In this document: piece by piece, positions 7,788-17,278 of the stretch
How the letters are laid out: every line of letters begins with the position of its first letter
Numbering within the stretch: position 1 is the stretch's first letter
Position numbers and translations under genes: made by a program
Source of the DNA: Beijerinckiaceae bacterium
GTDB lineage: Bacteria; Pseudomonadota; Alphaproteobacteria; Rhizobiales; Beijerinckiaceae
Assembly: GCA_026461505.1 (NCBI GenBank)
Contig: JAPJMW010000189.1
Span: 1 to 52,345, forward strand
Length of the DNA: 52,345 nt
Direction of reading: 5' to 3'
The notes under the pieces: model-generated
Told to the model about the DNA's origin: nothing
The model's input: only the letters and a program-made list of their open reading frames with translations
The model's database searches: none

Positions 7788-9131
7788 TTAAGCTGCTACC
7801 TGCCCCAGGGCGGCCACCACATCATTAACCGCCCGCTCGACCAAGGCTTGATCGTCGCCTTCGGCCATCACGCGGATCACCGGCTCTGTGCCCGATGGGC
7901 GGATAACCAAACGTCCCCGCTCACCAAGCACTGCGGTCGACGAAGCAATGGCTTCCACGACGCGTTTATCCTTCAAAGGTTGGCCTGATTTATAGCGCAC
8001 ATTTTTGAGGATCTGCGGCAGCGGATCAAACAGATGGCATACTTCGCTTACAGGCTTACCAAGCTTCTTCACCATGGCTAGTACTTGCAGGGCGGCAACC
8101 AACCCGTCGCCCGTTGTTGAGTAATCCGACAAGATCATATGGCCGGATTGCTCACCACCAATATTAAACCCGTGTTCGCGCATATGTTCGAGCACGTAAC
8201 GATCGCCGACGGCTGTGCGTGCTAGCGTTAAACCAATACCGCTAAGATAACGCTCTAAACCAAGGTTAGACATGATGGTGGCAACAACACCAGGCTTTGT
8301 CAGTCGGCCATCGTCTTTCCAGCTTTTGGCAATCACCGCCATCAACTGGTCGCCATCCACCACTTGGCCCTTTTCATCGACGATGATGACGCGGTCCGCA
8401 TCGCCATCAAGCGCAATGCCGATATCGGCGCGCATTTCGCGTACTTTATTGATGACGGCATTAGGCGCGGTAGAGCCGACATCGCGGTTAATGTTGAAAC
8501 CATCGGGCTCGACGCCGATCGGAAACACTTCAGCGCCCAATTCCCACAAGGCTTCTGGAGCCACTTTATAGGCGGCACCATTCGCGCAATCGATCACGAT
8601 GCGCAAGCCGTCCAGATCCATCGTGCGCGGCAGCGTCCGCTTGGCAAATTCGATATAGCGCGCATGAACACTTTCAATGCGCTTCGCACGACCAAGGGCA
8701 GCGGAAGACGCTAGACGTTCATTAAGATTGCCATCAATCAAGGCTTCAATTTCAAGCTCCGTTTCATCCGAGAGTTTAAACCCGTCCGGATCAAATAATT
8801 TAATGCCATTGTCTTCATAGGCATTGTGCGAGGCAGAAATCATAACGCCCAAATCGGCGCGCATCGAGCGCGTCAGCATTGCGACGGCAGGCGTCGGCAT
8901 TGGACCTAAGAGCAGCACATCCATACCCACCGACGTAAAGCCTGCGACCAGCGCGGTTTCGATCATATAGCCCGATAGCCGCGTATCCTTGCCGATCACG
9001 ACGCGGTTTCGGTGCTCGCCACGGCGAAACACGAGGCCCGCTGCCTGCCCAACGCGCAACGCCAAATCCGGCGTGATGATCTTATTGGCCTTGCCGCGAA
9101 CGCCATCGGTACCAAAATATTTACGCGCCAT
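7788..9131 (-). CDS. glmM: Phosphoglucosamine mutase
   Basis: GlmM interconverts glucosamine 6-phosphate and glucosamine 1-phosphate on the way to UDP-GlcNAc for peptidoglycan and lipopolysaccharide. The 447-residue protein starts [13 protein letters not shown]. The phosphorylated catalytic serine is S101 in [12 protein letters not shown]. The metal-binding DGDADR, the sugar loop GGEQSGH and the phosphate loop [12 protein letters not shown] follow in order. The ATG at 9129-9131 has GAGG 8 bases upstream, preferred over a TTG at 9149. It is downstream of ftsH in the same direction, an order common in Alphaproteobacteria, but a hairpin at 9261-9283 separates them. Confidence 0.97.
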   Translation of the reverse strand: MARKYFGTDGVRGKANKIITPDLALRVGQAAGLVFRRGEHRNRVVIGKDTRLSGYMIETALVAGFTSVGMDVLLLGPMPTPAVAMLTRSMRADLGVMISASHNAYEDNGIKLFDPDGFKLSDETELEIEALIDGNLNERLASSAALGRAKRIESVHARYIEFAKRTLPRTMDLDGLRIVIDCANGAAYKVAPEALWELGAEVFPIGVEPDGFNINRDVGSTAPNAVINKVREMRADIGIALDGDADRVIIVDEKGQVVDGDQLMAVIAKSWKDDGRLTKPGVVATIMSNLGLERYLSGIGLTLARTAVGDRYVLEHMREHGFNIGGEQSGHMILSDYSTTGDGLVAALQVLAMVKKLGKPVSEVCHLFDPLPQILKNVRYKSGQPLKDKRVVEAIASSTAVLGERGRLVIRPSGTEPVIRVMAEGDDQALVERAVNDVVAALGQVAA

Positions 9132-9260
9132 ACACTGTGCCTCGTTCAAATGATGAACCGCTTTTAAATCCCGGCGGCCATTGGGCCAAGCCTGAGCGCG
9201 GTCAATTCTTATTTCGGATTAAGTCAAACACTATTCTTCTGAACAAACCCTGAATGTAGA

Positions 9261-9283
9261 AACGCCCGGCAGAGCCGGGCGTT
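9261..9283 (-). terminator. Probable terminator after ftsH
   Basis: AACGCCCGGC and GCCGGGCGTT make a perfect 10-bp stem with a 3-base loop, 25 bases past the ftsH stop. The T tract after it on the minus strand is weak (GTTTCTACATT), so termination may be partial and glmM may receive read-through. Confidence 0.7.
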
Positions 9284-9308
9284 GCAGGATAGGTGTTGCT
9301 GAGTATGG

Positions 9309-11234
9309 TCAAGCCGAAGGCTGCGGCTCCATGCCGGCATCCGGCTCTTGCCGCGGACGCCCTTTGCCCGCCGATGGCACGGCAGCGGATGGACGCCCAC
9401 CCGATGAGCCATCGCCGCTATCACGAACCGGCGGCTTGCCCTTTAAGAGATCATGGATCTCATCGCCCGAAAGCGTCTCATATTCAAGCAAGCCTTGCGC
9501 AAGGGCTTCCAGATCATCCTTGCGATCGGTCAAAATCTTGGTCGCTTCCGCATAGCCCGACTCCACCAGACGGCGAATTTCGGAGTCGATCTTTTGCGCC
9601 GTTGCTTCGGACACATTCTGCGTCCGGGCCACCGACATGCCTAAAAAGACTTCATCCTGATTTTCACCATAAGACACATTGCCGAGTTCGGGCGAGAAGC
9701 CCCATTTGGTGACCATCATACGGGCCAAACGCGTGGCTTGTTCGATGTCGGATGCTGCACCCGAGGTTACTTTCTCATGGCCGAAAATCAGTTCTTCTGC
9801 CACGCGACCGCCCATCATAATGGCCAAACGCGAGGTCATCTGTTCGAGCGACATTGAAAGCTTATCGCGTTCCGGCAATTGCATCACCATACCAAGCGCA
9901 CGACCGCGCGGAATGATGGTTGCTTTGTGCACCGGATCGGTTGCCGTCACGTTGAAGGCGCAAATCGCATGGCCTGCTTCATGGTAAGCGGTCAAACGCT
10001 TTTCATCCTCGGTCATGACGAGCGTGCGGCGTTCCGCACCCATCATCACCTTGTCTTTCGCGTCTTCGAATTCGCTCATCGTCACGATACGCTTGCCACG
10101 GCGTGCAGCCAGCAAGGCAGCCTCGTTGACGAGGTTCATCAGATCAGCACCCGAAAAGCCTGGTGTGCCGCGTGCCACCGTCTTTAAATCGACATCGGGT
10201 GCCAGTGGAACTTTACGAACATGCACGCGCAAAATCTTCTCGCGACCCATCACATCCGGATTAGGCACAACAATCTGGCGATCAAAACGACCTGGGCGCA
10301 ACAGCGCAGGATCAAGCACGTCGGGACGGTTCGTCGCCGCGATCAAGATGATGCCTTCATTGGCTTCAAAGCCGTCCATCTCGACGAGCAATTGGTTGAG
10401 CGTTTGCTCGCGCTCATCATTGCCACCGCCCAGGCCCGCACCACGATGGCGACCAACAGCGTCGATTTCGTCGATGAAGATAATGCAAGGCGCATTCTTC
10501 TTCGCCTGCTCGAACATGTCACGCACGCGGCTCGCGCCAACGCCGACGAACATTTCGACGAAGTCCGAACCCGAGATCGTGAAGAAAGGAACATTCGCCT
10601 CGCCCGCAATCGCGCGCGCCAGCAAGGTCTTACCGGTACCGGGAGGTCCAACGAGCAACACGCCACGCGGAATACGTCCACCGAGACGTTGGAATTTTTG
10701 CGGGTCGCGAAGGAACTCGACGATTTCTTCCAAATCTTCTTTGGCTTCATCCACGCCAGCCACATCGGAGAAGGTCACGCGGCCATGCGCTTCATTCAGC
10801 AATTTGGCTTTCGACTTGCCAAAGCCCATGGCGCGGCCATTGGCGCCCTGCATTTGACGCGAAAGGAAGAACCAAGCGGCCATGACGACGATCAAAGGCA
10901 GCCAGTTAACAAGCAAGGCCAAATACCAAGGCATTCCCTCACTCGGTGCTTTGGCCGAGAAATTCACGCCCTTTTGCGACAGACGCGACACGAGGCCCGG
11001 ATCATTCGGCGCATAGGTTTGGAAAGGGCGACCATCGGTTAGGGTGCCGCTGATGTCCGAACCTGAAATGGTCACACCCGCAATGCGGCCACCATCAACA
11101 TCGGAGAGGAATTGGCTGTAGCTCATTTCCTGCGAGGCATTGCGTGAGCCCGGGCTTTGGAAAAGCGTCACGAGCGCGAGAACAAGCAGGAAAATGATAA
11201 CCCACAGGGCGAAATTGCGGATATTTGGATTCAT
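9309..11234 (-). CDS. ftsH: ATP-dependent zinc metalloprotease FtsH
   Basis: FtsH is the membrane-bound AAA+ protease that degrades unstable membrane and regulatory proteins. The 641 residues show a transmembrane helix at about 7-25, a periplasmic domain, a second helix at about 103-124, Walker A GPPGTGKT at 196-203, Walker B IIFIDE at 251-256, the SRH region with [20 protein letters not shown], and the zinc site HEAGH at 418-422. The third zinc ligand is expected in [14 protein letters not shown]. The ATG at 11232-11234 ([11 protein letters not shown]) matches family starts; a GTG 15 bases further up is in frame but unsupported. It follows tilS in the same direction after 117 bp. Confidence 0.98.
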   Translation of the reverse strand: MNPNIRNFALWVIIFLLVLALVTLFQSPGSRNASQEMSYSQFLSDVDGGRIAGVTISGSDISGTLTDGRPFQTYAPNDPGLVSRLSQKGVNFSAKAPSEGMPWYLALLVNWLPLIVVMAAWFFLSRQMQGANGRAMGFGKSKAKLLNEAHGRVTFSDVAGVDEAKEDLEEIVEFLRDPQKFQRLGGRIPRGVLLVGPPGTGKTLLARAIAGEANVPFFTISGSDFVEMFVGVGASRVRDMFEQAKKNAPCIIFIDEIDAVGRHRGAGLGGGNDEREQTLNQLLVEMDGFEANEGIILIAATNRPDVLDPALLRPGRFDRQIVVPNPDVMGREKILRVHVRKVPLAPDVDLKTVARGTPGFSGADLMNLVNEAALLAARRGKRIVTMSEFEDAKDKVMMGAERRTLVMTEDEKRLTAYHEAGHAICAFNVTATDPVHKATIIPRGRALGMVMQLPERDKLSMSLEQMTSRLAIMMGGRVAEELIFGHEKVTSGAASDIEQATRLARMMVTKWGFSPELGNVSYGENQDEVFLGMSVARTQNVSEATAQKIDSEIRRLVESGYAEATKILTDRKDDLEALAQGLLEYETLSGDEIHDLLKGKPPVRDSGDGSSGGRPSAAVPSAGKGRPRQEPDAGMEPQPSA

Positions 11235-11351
11235 GGACAGACCAGACACCGGTTTTGGGCGAACATGGAGAAGCCATTTCTAACCCGTTTCATTATCTAT
11301 ATTTAGGGGGCATTAGCCTCCTTGCCAAGGGAAGGAGCAATAAAACCTTTT

Positions 11352-12380
11352 TCAATCCTCTATGGCTGCGCCACGTGGCGCCTCAGACCTGATTAAAATC
11401 ATCCCATCGGGGACGAGAGAAATAAGCGTTCCCCCTAAGGTCCGTCGGATAGAAACGCCGTCAAATCGCGCTTTTTTAAGAGTATTAAGCAGCTCTTCCA
11501 ACCGAAAAAGATCAACCGATTGGTCGGGATTAACCGCCGATATTCCCTTGGCCAACACACGCAGAATAATTTCGTCCGGCTCGTCCCATAGTCCTGCGGC
11601 AAATCGCGCGCCCTCCTCGGATGGCACTTGAACCGCGAGCCTAACGCTATCAGCCACGAGGTTCAGCGCTTTATCGGCCCGTTGCATCCGGCGGGCAAAG
11701 CGACCAAGCCTAACGCGATCAAACCCCTCCGCTTCCAAGAGTGGCAAGGCCTTACGAAACCGGACGCGGGTAAACCGCGAATTTTGGTTCGAAGGATCTT
11801 CAATCGGACGAAGATCAGCCGCTTCTAGCGTGGCGCGTAAACGGGAACCTGCAACATCAAGAAAAGGCCGTAGAAGGACGATGTCCCGCAAACGCGTCTC
11901 CTGCTCCATCCCACCAAGACCTGTCAGACCTGAGCCGGCGCTTAACCGCATCAAGACGGTTTCGGCCTGATCATCGGCATGATGAGCGAGTAAGAGCGCA
12001 TCGGCTCCGATCATACGCATATGCGCCTCTAAGAGTGCGTAGCGCGCCTCGCGCGCGGCCTCTTGCAGACCGGTCGTGGGTTTCTCCGCCTCCCCTCGCA
12101 AGACGGTATGATCAAGGCCAAATTGATCGGCCATTTGCCCCACATAGGCAGCCTCCGCAGCCGCTTCGGTACGCAAAGCATGGTCAACGGTCGCAACCGA
12201 CAGGCGGGGAGCGTTTTGACCGAGCTCTTTGGCCCACGCGGCAATCAAGACCATCATGGCAAGCGAGTCAGCGCCACCTGATACAGCCAGAAGAAGATGC
12301 GAAAAGCGCCCCATCGAGGCGAAAATAGTCTTTGCCTCTTCGACCATGATCGGTTCAGGAGATTGCGAGCGGGTCAGCAA
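11352..12380 (-). CDS. tilS: tRNA(Ile)-lysidine synthetase
   Basis: TilS attaches lysine to C34 of the CAU-anticodon isoleucine tRNA so that it reads AUA codons; it is essential. The PP-loop motif SGGADS is at about 34-39, followed by ATVDHALR and the conserved LLLAHHADDQAETVLMRL. At 342 residues it is shorter than the E. coli enzyme, as is usual in this class where the C-terminal tRNA-binding part is reduced. Its start overlaps the end of cpoB by 7 bp, which suggests translational coupling. The order cpoB, tilS, ftsH, glmM is the common alphaproteobacterial one. Confidence 0.95.
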   Translation of the reverse strand: MLTRSQSPEPIMVEEAKTIFASMGRFSHLLLAVSGGADSLAMMVLIAAWAKELGQNAPRLSVATVDHALRTEAAAEAAYVGQMADQFGLDHTVLRGEAEKPTTGLQEAAREARYALLEAHMRMIGADALLLAHHADDQAETVLMRLSAGSGLTGLGGMEQETRLRDIVLLRPFLDVAGSRLRATLEAADLRPIEDPSNQNSRFTRVRFRKALPLLEAEGFDRVRLGRFARRMQRADKALNLVADSVRLAVQVPSEEGARFAAGLWDEPDEIILRVLAKGISAVNPDQSVDLFRLEELLNTLKKARFDGVSIRRTLGGTLISLVPDGMILIRSEAPRGAAIED

Positions 12381-13165
12381 CCCGCTCCCGTTTTGGCCTT
12401 TTCAACACGCGCCTTCAAAGACGCTTCGGCATCCGAAAAGCGTTTGCCGAATTCGGCAAAGGTGGCACAGGCCTGTGGCTTTTGTCCCATCGAAACGAGG
12501 GCATCGCCCAACTTGGCAAAAGCCATAGGTGCCGAAGGGCTAACGGGAGTTGCCTGAGCAATTTTGAGATATTGTTGAGCGGCTTCCGCGTACCGCTTTT
12601 GCCGATACTCAGAATCGCCCAACAACAAAGTGGCATCCGTCACCGATGGATCTTTCGGCCACGCCTGCAAGAATTGTCGGAGCGCATTCGCGCTTCCTGC
12701 AAAGTCACCGCTTCTGAACAGTGATTTAGCGGCAGCGAAATCGGATTTTGCGTCCTTCGGTACCGCAGGCTCGGCGGGCGCTGGCGCTGTTTTCGCATTA
12801 GCAGCTTGCGCCGCTAGCGTTCCTGCGGGTGCTGCAGCCGTGCCGCCTTTTGCTGCCGCCATTAAATCAATTGGGCCGGCATTGGATTCGGTCGTCGTCG
12901 ATTTGGCAGGGGGTGGAGAAGCAGATGCTGGCGAAGCCTGTCCCGCAGCGCCCGTTTGCATCTGTTTGATTTGCTCTTCGAGCTTACGATTGGCAAATTG
13001 CAGCTCTTCAATCTGGCCCGATAATTGGCGGATCACCGTTTCGAGCTTGATAATACGAACCGTATTATCCGCCTCGGTATTATCCTCTTGCGCCAATGAG
13101 GATGAAAGGCCACCCGCGATTAATGCGGAAACGATCATCATCCGAACAGCAAACCGAAATTTCAT
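12374..13165 (-). CDS. cpoB: Cell-division coordinator CpoB (YbgF)
   Basis: CpoB is a periplasmic Tol-Pal partner that links peptidoglycan synthesis to outer-membrane constriction. The 263-residue protein starts MKFRFAVRMMIVSAL with a signal peptide of about 26 residues. A coiled coil follows at about 35-75 (IKLETVIRQLSGQIEELQFA and onward), which trimerises in the family, then a long Ala/Pro linker, then tetratricopeptide repeats in the last 125 residues (FAAAKSLFRSGDFAGSANAL; TLLLGDSEYRQKRYAEAAQQ). GAGG 9 bases before the ATG at 13163-13165 sets the start. Upstream in-frame ATGs lie inside a terminator-like hairpin. Confidence 0.93.
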   Translation of the reverse strand: MKFRFAVRMMIVSALIAGGLSSSLAQEDNTEADNTVRIIKLETVIRQLSGQIEELQFANRKLEEQIKQMQTGAAGQASPASASPPPAKSTTTESNAGPIDLMAAAKGGTAAAPAGTLAAQAANAKTAPAPAEPAVPKDAKSDFAAAKSLFRSGDFAGSANALRQFLQAWPKDPSVTDATLLLGDSEYRQKRYAEAAQQYLKIAQATPVSPSAPMAFAKLGDALVSMGQKPQACATFAEFGKRFSDAEASLKARVEKAKTGAGC

Positions 13166-13178
13166 CGAGCGGAGCCTC

Positions 13179-13219
13179 AAAAAGAAAACCATCTGCATGA
13201 GCATAAGCTCGTGCAGATG
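13179..13219 (-). terminator. Rho-independent terminator or attenuator between pal and cpoB
   Basis: On the minus strand CATCTGCACGAGC and GCTCATGCAGATG form a 13-bp stem (one wobble pair) with a TTAT loop, followed by GTTTTCTTTTT. It lies 52 bases past the pal stop, and its T run ends directly at the cpoB ribosome site (GAGG, 13175-13178). It should end most pal transcripts and leave cpoB at a lower level or under conditional read-through. Confidence 0.8.
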
Positions 13220-13271
13220 GCTAGATTATGGCAAGGTGAACATCGTCACCATTGACTAACAATCAATCGAA

Positions 13272-13781
13272 TTAATTGCCGCCGGAAAGCGTGGTGACCG
13301 CACGACGATTCTGCGACCAGCAGGAGATATCGTCGCAAACGGCGACTGGCTTTTCCTTACCCCATGATTTTGTCGAAAGGCGCGATGCCGATACGCCTTT
13401 GCTTACCAGATAATCGCGGGTAGCTTGGGCGCGGCGTTGGCCGAGAGCAAAGTTATATTCGCGCGTTCCGCGCTCATCGGCATGACCTTCAACCATGATC
13501 TTGTAGGAAGCATACTGATTAAGCCACTGCGCCTGCTTGTCGAGCGTTGCCGTCGACGTCGATGTCAAATCCGATGAATCGGATTCAAAGAACACCCGAT
13601 CACCAACATTGGTCGAAAAATCTTGTGCGCTGCCTGGCGTTGCCGCGCCGCCTGCACCGAGGCCAGCCATATCGCCTGCGCCCGTCGTCGCCTTATCCGA
13701 GGCGCAAGCCGCCAAAGCCAAAGCCGCGCCCAGCGCGAATACCAATTTCAGCGATCTGAATGTTCCGATTGATTGCAGCAT
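13272..13781 (-). CDS. pal: Peptidoglycan-associated lipoprotein Pal
   Basis: Pal is the outer-membrane lipoprotein of the Tol-Pal system; its OmpA domain holds peptidoglycan. The 169 residues begin with a signal peptide ending in the lipobox LAAC (Cys lipidated), a Gly/Ala-rich linker, then the OmpA-like domain with RVFFESDSSDLT, IMVEGHADERGTREYNFALG, and the late RR of NRRAV. The ATG at 13779-13781 is set by AGGAG 7 bases upstream; 28 in-frame codons before it do not look like coding sequence. tolQ, tolR, tolA and tolB, which usually precede pal, are not here. The gene upstream is trcR, with its own terminator. Confidence 0.96.
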   Translation of the reverse strand: MLQSIGTFRSLKLVFALGAALALAACASDKATTGAGDMAGLGAGGAATPGSAQDFSTNVGDRVFFESDSSDLTSTSTATLDKQAQWLNQYASYKIMVEGHADERGTREYNFALGQRRAQATRDYLVSKGVSASRLSTKSWGKEKPVAVCDDISCWSQNRRAVTTLSGGN

Positions 13782-13912
13782 TACCGAGCTCCTAAACGAG
13801 TTTAACCGATCTGACCGTCGGTTTAACGCTGTGATGGTTAACAGAGCGTTCCGGTAACGCGACAAATTGACATAAATTTGTCGATGGGCCGATTTTTTTA
13901 AAACCTAAATAT

Positions 13913-13943
13913 AAAAAACCACCCCGTCGGTTAAACGGGATGG
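13913..13943 (-). terminator. Rho-independent terminator after trcR
   Basis: On the minus strand CCATCCCGT and ACGGGGTGG pair over 9 positions (one T-G) with a 7-base loop, followed directly by six T. It lies 35 bases past the trcR stop and isolates pal from trcR transcription. Confidence 0.9.
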
Positions 13944-13978
13944 CTTGAAAAGGCTTATAAATGATCTTTTGAGCCGAA

Positions 13979-14680
13979 TTATTCGGCTGTCTTGAGCTGC
14001 TTGAGCTTCGAGAATACAGAATCGACGTCAATCGCCTCTTCCTGCACCTCTTCGCGCTTGGCGGAGAAGCCGGCAAACGGCTCGGCGCTATCCCGCGCCG
14101 TCGTCACTTCGGCTGGCAATAGCGTGTGCGCTGCTTCATCAACGATAACTGGACGATCCTTCGAAGCCTTATTGACCTCAAAATCCAGATCAATCTGGGT
14201 GCAAAGGCCCAGCGTTACCGGATCCATCGGCTGCAATTGAGCTGCATTCCAATGCGTCCGCTCTTTAACCTGCTGAATGGTGGTCTTGGTTGTGCCGACC
14301 AAGCGCATAATCTGCGCGTACTTCAACTCGGGATGGCTGCGAACCAACCAAAGAATGGCGTTTGGACGATCATGACGACGCGACAAAGGGGTATAACGTG
14401 GGCCCTTTGTCCGCTTTTTCTCTGGCAAACGCACGGAAGAAACCTTGAGCTTGAGCCGATAATTTGAATCGGCCTCAGCCTTTTCAATCTCATCGCGCGT
14501 CAATTGCTCATACATCACCGGGTCCATGCCCTTAATGCCGGCTGCAACTTCGCCATCCGCAATACCCTTCACTTCCAAAGGGTGCAAATGGCAAAATTCG
14601 GCAATCTGCTCGAAGGTCAGAGCCGTGTTATCAACCAGCCAGACAGCGGTGGCTTTTGGCATCAACGGAATTGCGGTCAT
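13979..14680 (-). CDS. trcR: Cell-cycle transcriptional regulator TrcR (DUF1013)
   Basis: The 233-residue protein is a DUF1013 member. The family is nearly confined to Alphaproteobacteria, and in Caulobacter TrcR associates with RNA polymerase at sigma-73 promoters and affects cell-cycle genes. The conserved region runs from MPKATAVWLVDNTALTFEQI through RHDRPNAILWLVRSHPELKY and TKTTIQQVKERTHWN, which reads as two helix-turn-helix-like segments. The C-terminal 60 residues are acidic and less conserved. AAGGA 9 bases upstream supports the ATG at 14680; a second in-frame ATG at 14662 is possible. Single gene with its own terminator. Confidence 0.9.
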   Translation of the reverse strand: MTAIPLMPKATAVWLVDNTALTFEQIAEFCHLHPLEVKGIADGEVAAGIKGMDPVMYEQLTRDEIEKAEADSNYRLKLKVSSVRLPEKKRTKGPRYTPLSRRHDRPNAILWLVRSHPELKYAQIMRLVGTTKTTIQQVKERTHWNAAQLQPMDPVTLGLCTQIDLDFEVNKASKDRPVIVDEAAHTLLPAEVTTARDSAEPFAGFSAKREEVQEEAIDVDSVFSKLKQLKTAE

Positions 14681-14836
14681 CGGTCTTTTCCTTCTTGAAC
14701 AGAACGGGCCAAGTTTGACGCACAGTATCGCAAGCTCCGACCGGCTTTTGGCCGGAGCCCCACAGCACTGTGCTTGGCGGGATTACCCTCTCTATACGCG
14801 GAGAAGGCGATTTGTGCAATCAGAACCTGTTCCCGC

Positions 14837-15841
14837 TTAGGGCGGTATGAGGATGATTTTTCCCGTATGCACACCCGATTCCATCATCTGGTGGGCTTTC
14901 ACCGCCTCATGCAGGGGAAAAGTCGCGTGAATAATCGGCTTGCACTGGCCTTGCGCCAAAAGCGGCCAGACTTTGGCTTCAAGCGCCTTCGCAATCACGG
15001 CCTTCTCCTCAACCGAACGGGGACGAAGGGTTGAGCCTGTATGGGTTAGCCGCTTCATCATCAGGGGCACAAAATCCATTTCCACCTTGGATCCGCCCTG
15101 AAAAGCGATCTGGACGATCCGGCCGTCGCGAACCGCCGCCCCATAATTTCGCGTAATGTAAGCGCCACCAACCATATCGAGGATGACATTGGCACCCACA
15201 CCATCGGTAAACGCCAAAACCTCTTCGACAAAATCCTGCGTCCTATAATTAATAGCCTTATCGGCACCTATTTTGATTGTTGCTTGGCATTTCTCATCCG
15301 AACCGGCAGTAATAATAACGCGCGACCCGAAGGCTTTGGCCAGCATAATGGCCGTCGTCCCGATGCCCGACGTCCCGCCATGAACCAACAACGTTTCATG
15401 AGGCTTTAAGGCACCGCGATCAAACACATTGGTCCAAACGGTGAAAAAGGTCTCGGGGATACCGGCTGCTTCCACGAGGGTTAGGCCATCGGGAATGGGC
15501 AGAGCATTGGTTTCATGAACGGTGCAATAGTCGGCATATCCGCCACCCGGAACCAGCGCACAGACGCGGTCAGTGATCTTGAAACGGGTTACTCCCTCGC
15601 CCATCGCCACGATCTCGCCCGATATCTCGAGTCCTGGAATATCCGACGCACCCTTCGGCGGCGGATAGCCCCCTTTGCGTTGCAAAATATCCGGACGATT
15701 AACGCCCGCCGCAGCTACTTTCACGAGGATTTCTCCCTTACCCGGCATAGGAACCGGGCGCGTTTCGGGGACCAATACCTCAGGGCCGCCGGGCGTCTTG
15801 ATTCCGATAGCGGTCATGGTTTCAGGTAGCATGGCGGACAT
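14837..15841 (-). CDS. NAD(P)H-quinone oxidoreductase (zeta-crystallin/PIG3-like MDR enzyme)
   Basis: The 334-residue protein belongs to the zinc-free medium-chain dehydrogenase group that reduces quinones with NADPH. Visible signatures are GVNRPDILQRKGGYPPPKGA, the nucleotide-binding loop LLVHGGTSGIGTTAIMLAKA, GSDEKCQATIKIGADKAINY and GANVILDMVGG. No structural-zinc cysteines are present, as expected for this group. The start at 15841 has AAGGA 8 bases upstream; an internal MTAIGIKTPGG could also be a start. It diverges from the DUF1192 gene, with promoters expected in the 91 bp between. Confidence 0.92.
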   Translation of the reverse strand: MSAMLPETMTAIGIKTPGGPEVLVPETRPVPMPGKGEILVKVAAAGVNRPDILQRKGGYPPPKGASDIPGLEISGEIVAMGEGVTRFKITDRVCALVPGGGYADYCTVHETNALPIPDGLTLVEAAGIPETFFTVWTNVFDRGALKPHETLLVHGGTSGIGTTAIMLAKAFGSRVIITAGSDEKCQATIKIGADKAINYRTQDFVEEVLAFTDGVGANVILDMVGGAYITRNYGAAVRDGRIVQIAFQGGSKVEMDFVPLMMKRLTHTGSTLRPRSVEEKAVIAKALEAKVWPLLAQGQCKPIIHATFPLHEAVKAHQMMESGVHTGKIILIPP

Positions 15842-15932
15842 CTATTGAATCCTTTATCGAACAAAACTTGAGAATAGATCGGTTTGAAGACTATGATACC
15901 TATACATCATTACCAGTATAAGTGACGCGATT

Positions 15933-16133
15933 ATGGTTGACCCGTTTCTGGATGAACGTCCCCTCAAATCAAAAGCCTCCCATGAAATAGGGCAGGATTT
16001 GGCCACTTTATCAATCGATGAGCTGAAAGAGCGAATTGAACAGTTAGAGGCCGAGACAATCAGACTTCAGGCCGAAATCGAACGAAAACAGGCCGTTAAA
16101 TCCGCCGCTGCGGATATTTTTAAGGCGCGTTAA
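15933..16133 (+). CDS. Small coiled-coil protein, DUF1192 family
   Basis: The 66-residue protein matches the DUF1192 pattern: a short Pro-rich start (DPFLDERP), then one long amphipathic helix (LSIDELKERIEQLEAETIRL) and the end SAAADIFK. The heptad spacing predicts a coiled coil. The family is typical of Alphaproteobacteria and its function is unknown. It lies 91 bp before rcdA in the same direction, which is its usual position, so a cell-cycle-related role is plausible but unproven. Confidence 0.85.
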   Translation: MVDPFLDERPLKSKASHEIGQDLATLSIDELKERIEQLEAETIRLQAEIERKQAVKSAAADIFKAR

Positions 16134-16224
16134 CCGTAAACAAACTCCTAACAAGCCAAGTTGCATTCTATCGTGTATGTTAAAATCTTGATCCCGTGGC
16201 AATGTTCACGAAAGGTCGGGACCG

Positions 16225-16773
16225 ATGGCAGATGTAGAAGCCCTACAAGGCATAAGGGAGGTCAAAGCAATCGCTTTTGGCCGCCAATTCGCATCGTCCG
16301 AAGCCTTTAAAGCGCTTTTTAGAGACGGAATGGCCCTTGTCGAAGAGGCGGCCGCCTATCTCGATGGCCCAGGCCGTGAACAATCCCGGTTTTTGCCGCG
16401 TCTTTCAGCCCTTACCTATGCCAATGAAAGCATGCGTCTCACCACGCGGCTCATGCAGATGGCCTCGTGGCTCCTTGTGCAACGCTCGATTGCAGAAGGT
16501 GAAATGTCGGCGAATGATGGCAGCGTCCAATTGGGGAAAATGCGTATTCACCGCAATGACCCCCCTTTATCACCCGAACATGTCGCTACATTACCTGAAG
16601 CACTGGTGGAATTAATCGATAAATCAGTGCGATTGCAGTCGCGCATCAAGCATCTCGACAGCGTTATTAACGTCGAAAAGACCGATTCTGAGCGTCTTTC
16701 GGGGCGAAATGCCGTCGCTTTGCAGCAAATGCTGCTAAAATCTGCCTTCAGCTCACCAACCGCCAAGGCATAA
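16225..16773 (+). CDS. rcdA: RcdA, ClpXP adaptor for CtrA degradation (DUF1465)
   Basis: RcdA (DUF1465) is the alphaproteobacterial adaptor that, with CpdR and PopA, brings the cell-cycle regulator CtrA to ClpXP. The 182 residues show the family's helical core: IAFGRQFASSEAFKALFRDG, MALVEEAAAYLDG, then SMRLTTRLMQMASWLLVQRS. The C-terminal 20 residues are Ser/Ala-rich and probably disordered, as in Caulobacter RcdA. AAAGG lies 9 bases before the ATG. It follows the DUF1192 gene and ends at a bidirectional terminator shared with rpmE. Confidence 0.93.
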   Translation: MADVEALQGIREVKAIAFGRQFASSEAFKALFRDGMALVEEAAAYLDGPGREQSRFLPRLSALTYANESMRLTTRLMQMASWLLVQRSIAEGEMSANDGSVQLGKMRIHRNDPPLSPEHVATLPEALVELIDKSVRLQSRIKHLDSVINVEKTDSERLSGRNAVALQQMLLKSAFSSPTAKA

Positions 16774-16775
16774 AA

Positions 16776-16801
16776 AAACCCGGCCATTTAAGCCGGGTTT
16801 T
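16776..16801. terminator. Bidirectional terminator between rcdA and rpmE
   Basis: AAACCCGGC and GCCGGGTTT form a perfect 9-bp stem with a 7-base loop, flanked by A on the left and T on the right, so it can end both converging transcripts. It begins 2 bases after the rcdA stop. Confidence 0.9.
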
Positions 16802-16820
16802 AAAACTCAAAACGCGCTGA

Positions 16821-17054
16821 TTACTTCTTGGCAGAAATGCCAAAGCCTTCAAAACGCTTGTTAAAACGAGAAACGCGACCGCCGCGATCAAGCATCTGCG
16901 TTGACCCGCCCGTCCAAGCCGGATGCGAATTCGGATCAATATCCAACTGCATCACATCGCCTTCCTTACCATAGGTCGAACGCGTGAAAAATTCCGTGCC
17001 ATCGGTCATAACGACCTTAATCGTGTGGTAATCGGGATGAATATCGGCCTTCAT
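16821..17054 (-). CDS. rpmE: 50S ribosomal protein L31
   Basis: The 77-residue protein starts [10 protein letters not shown] and contains [25 protein letters not shown] and RVSRFNKRF, all L31 hallmarks. The CxxC zinc ribbon of the zinc-binding form is absent: there is no cysteine in the protein. It is therefore the C-minus form, normal for many Alphaproteobacteria and independent of zinc. AAGGA 8 bases before the ATG at 17052-17054 sets the start; 20 in-frame codons further up are not conserved. It diverges from the ABC exporter. Confidence 0.96.
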   Translation of the reverse strand: MKADIHPDYHTIKVVMTDGTEFFTRSTYGKEGDVMQLDIDPNSHPAWTGGSTQMLDRGGRVSRFNKRFEGFGISAKK

Positions 17055-17278
17055 CGTCTTAATCCTTTTCGGGACGCCCATTTTCGGCGCTTGCGCTATT
17101 CGCTGCGACGCCACCGATCAATGGATTTAAAAATCATGAGACGTGCCTATAGCGCACACTCGTCAAAAGTGAAACCCGATTTTTTCAATAAAAAGGCATG
17201 GATAAAATAAAAATATAGCAAAGGTGTATCCATTGAAGATAACTGGACAAAAGGCCTTTTCATTGCCAATTAAGGCCT

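Noticed and set aside
10015..11042. Long open frames of 280 and 273 residues on the plus strand opposite ftsH
   Set aside because: They lie wholly antisense to a fully convincing ftsH, are low-complexity Arg/Ser/Ala- or His/Arg-rich, and show no domain. They are codon-bias shadows.
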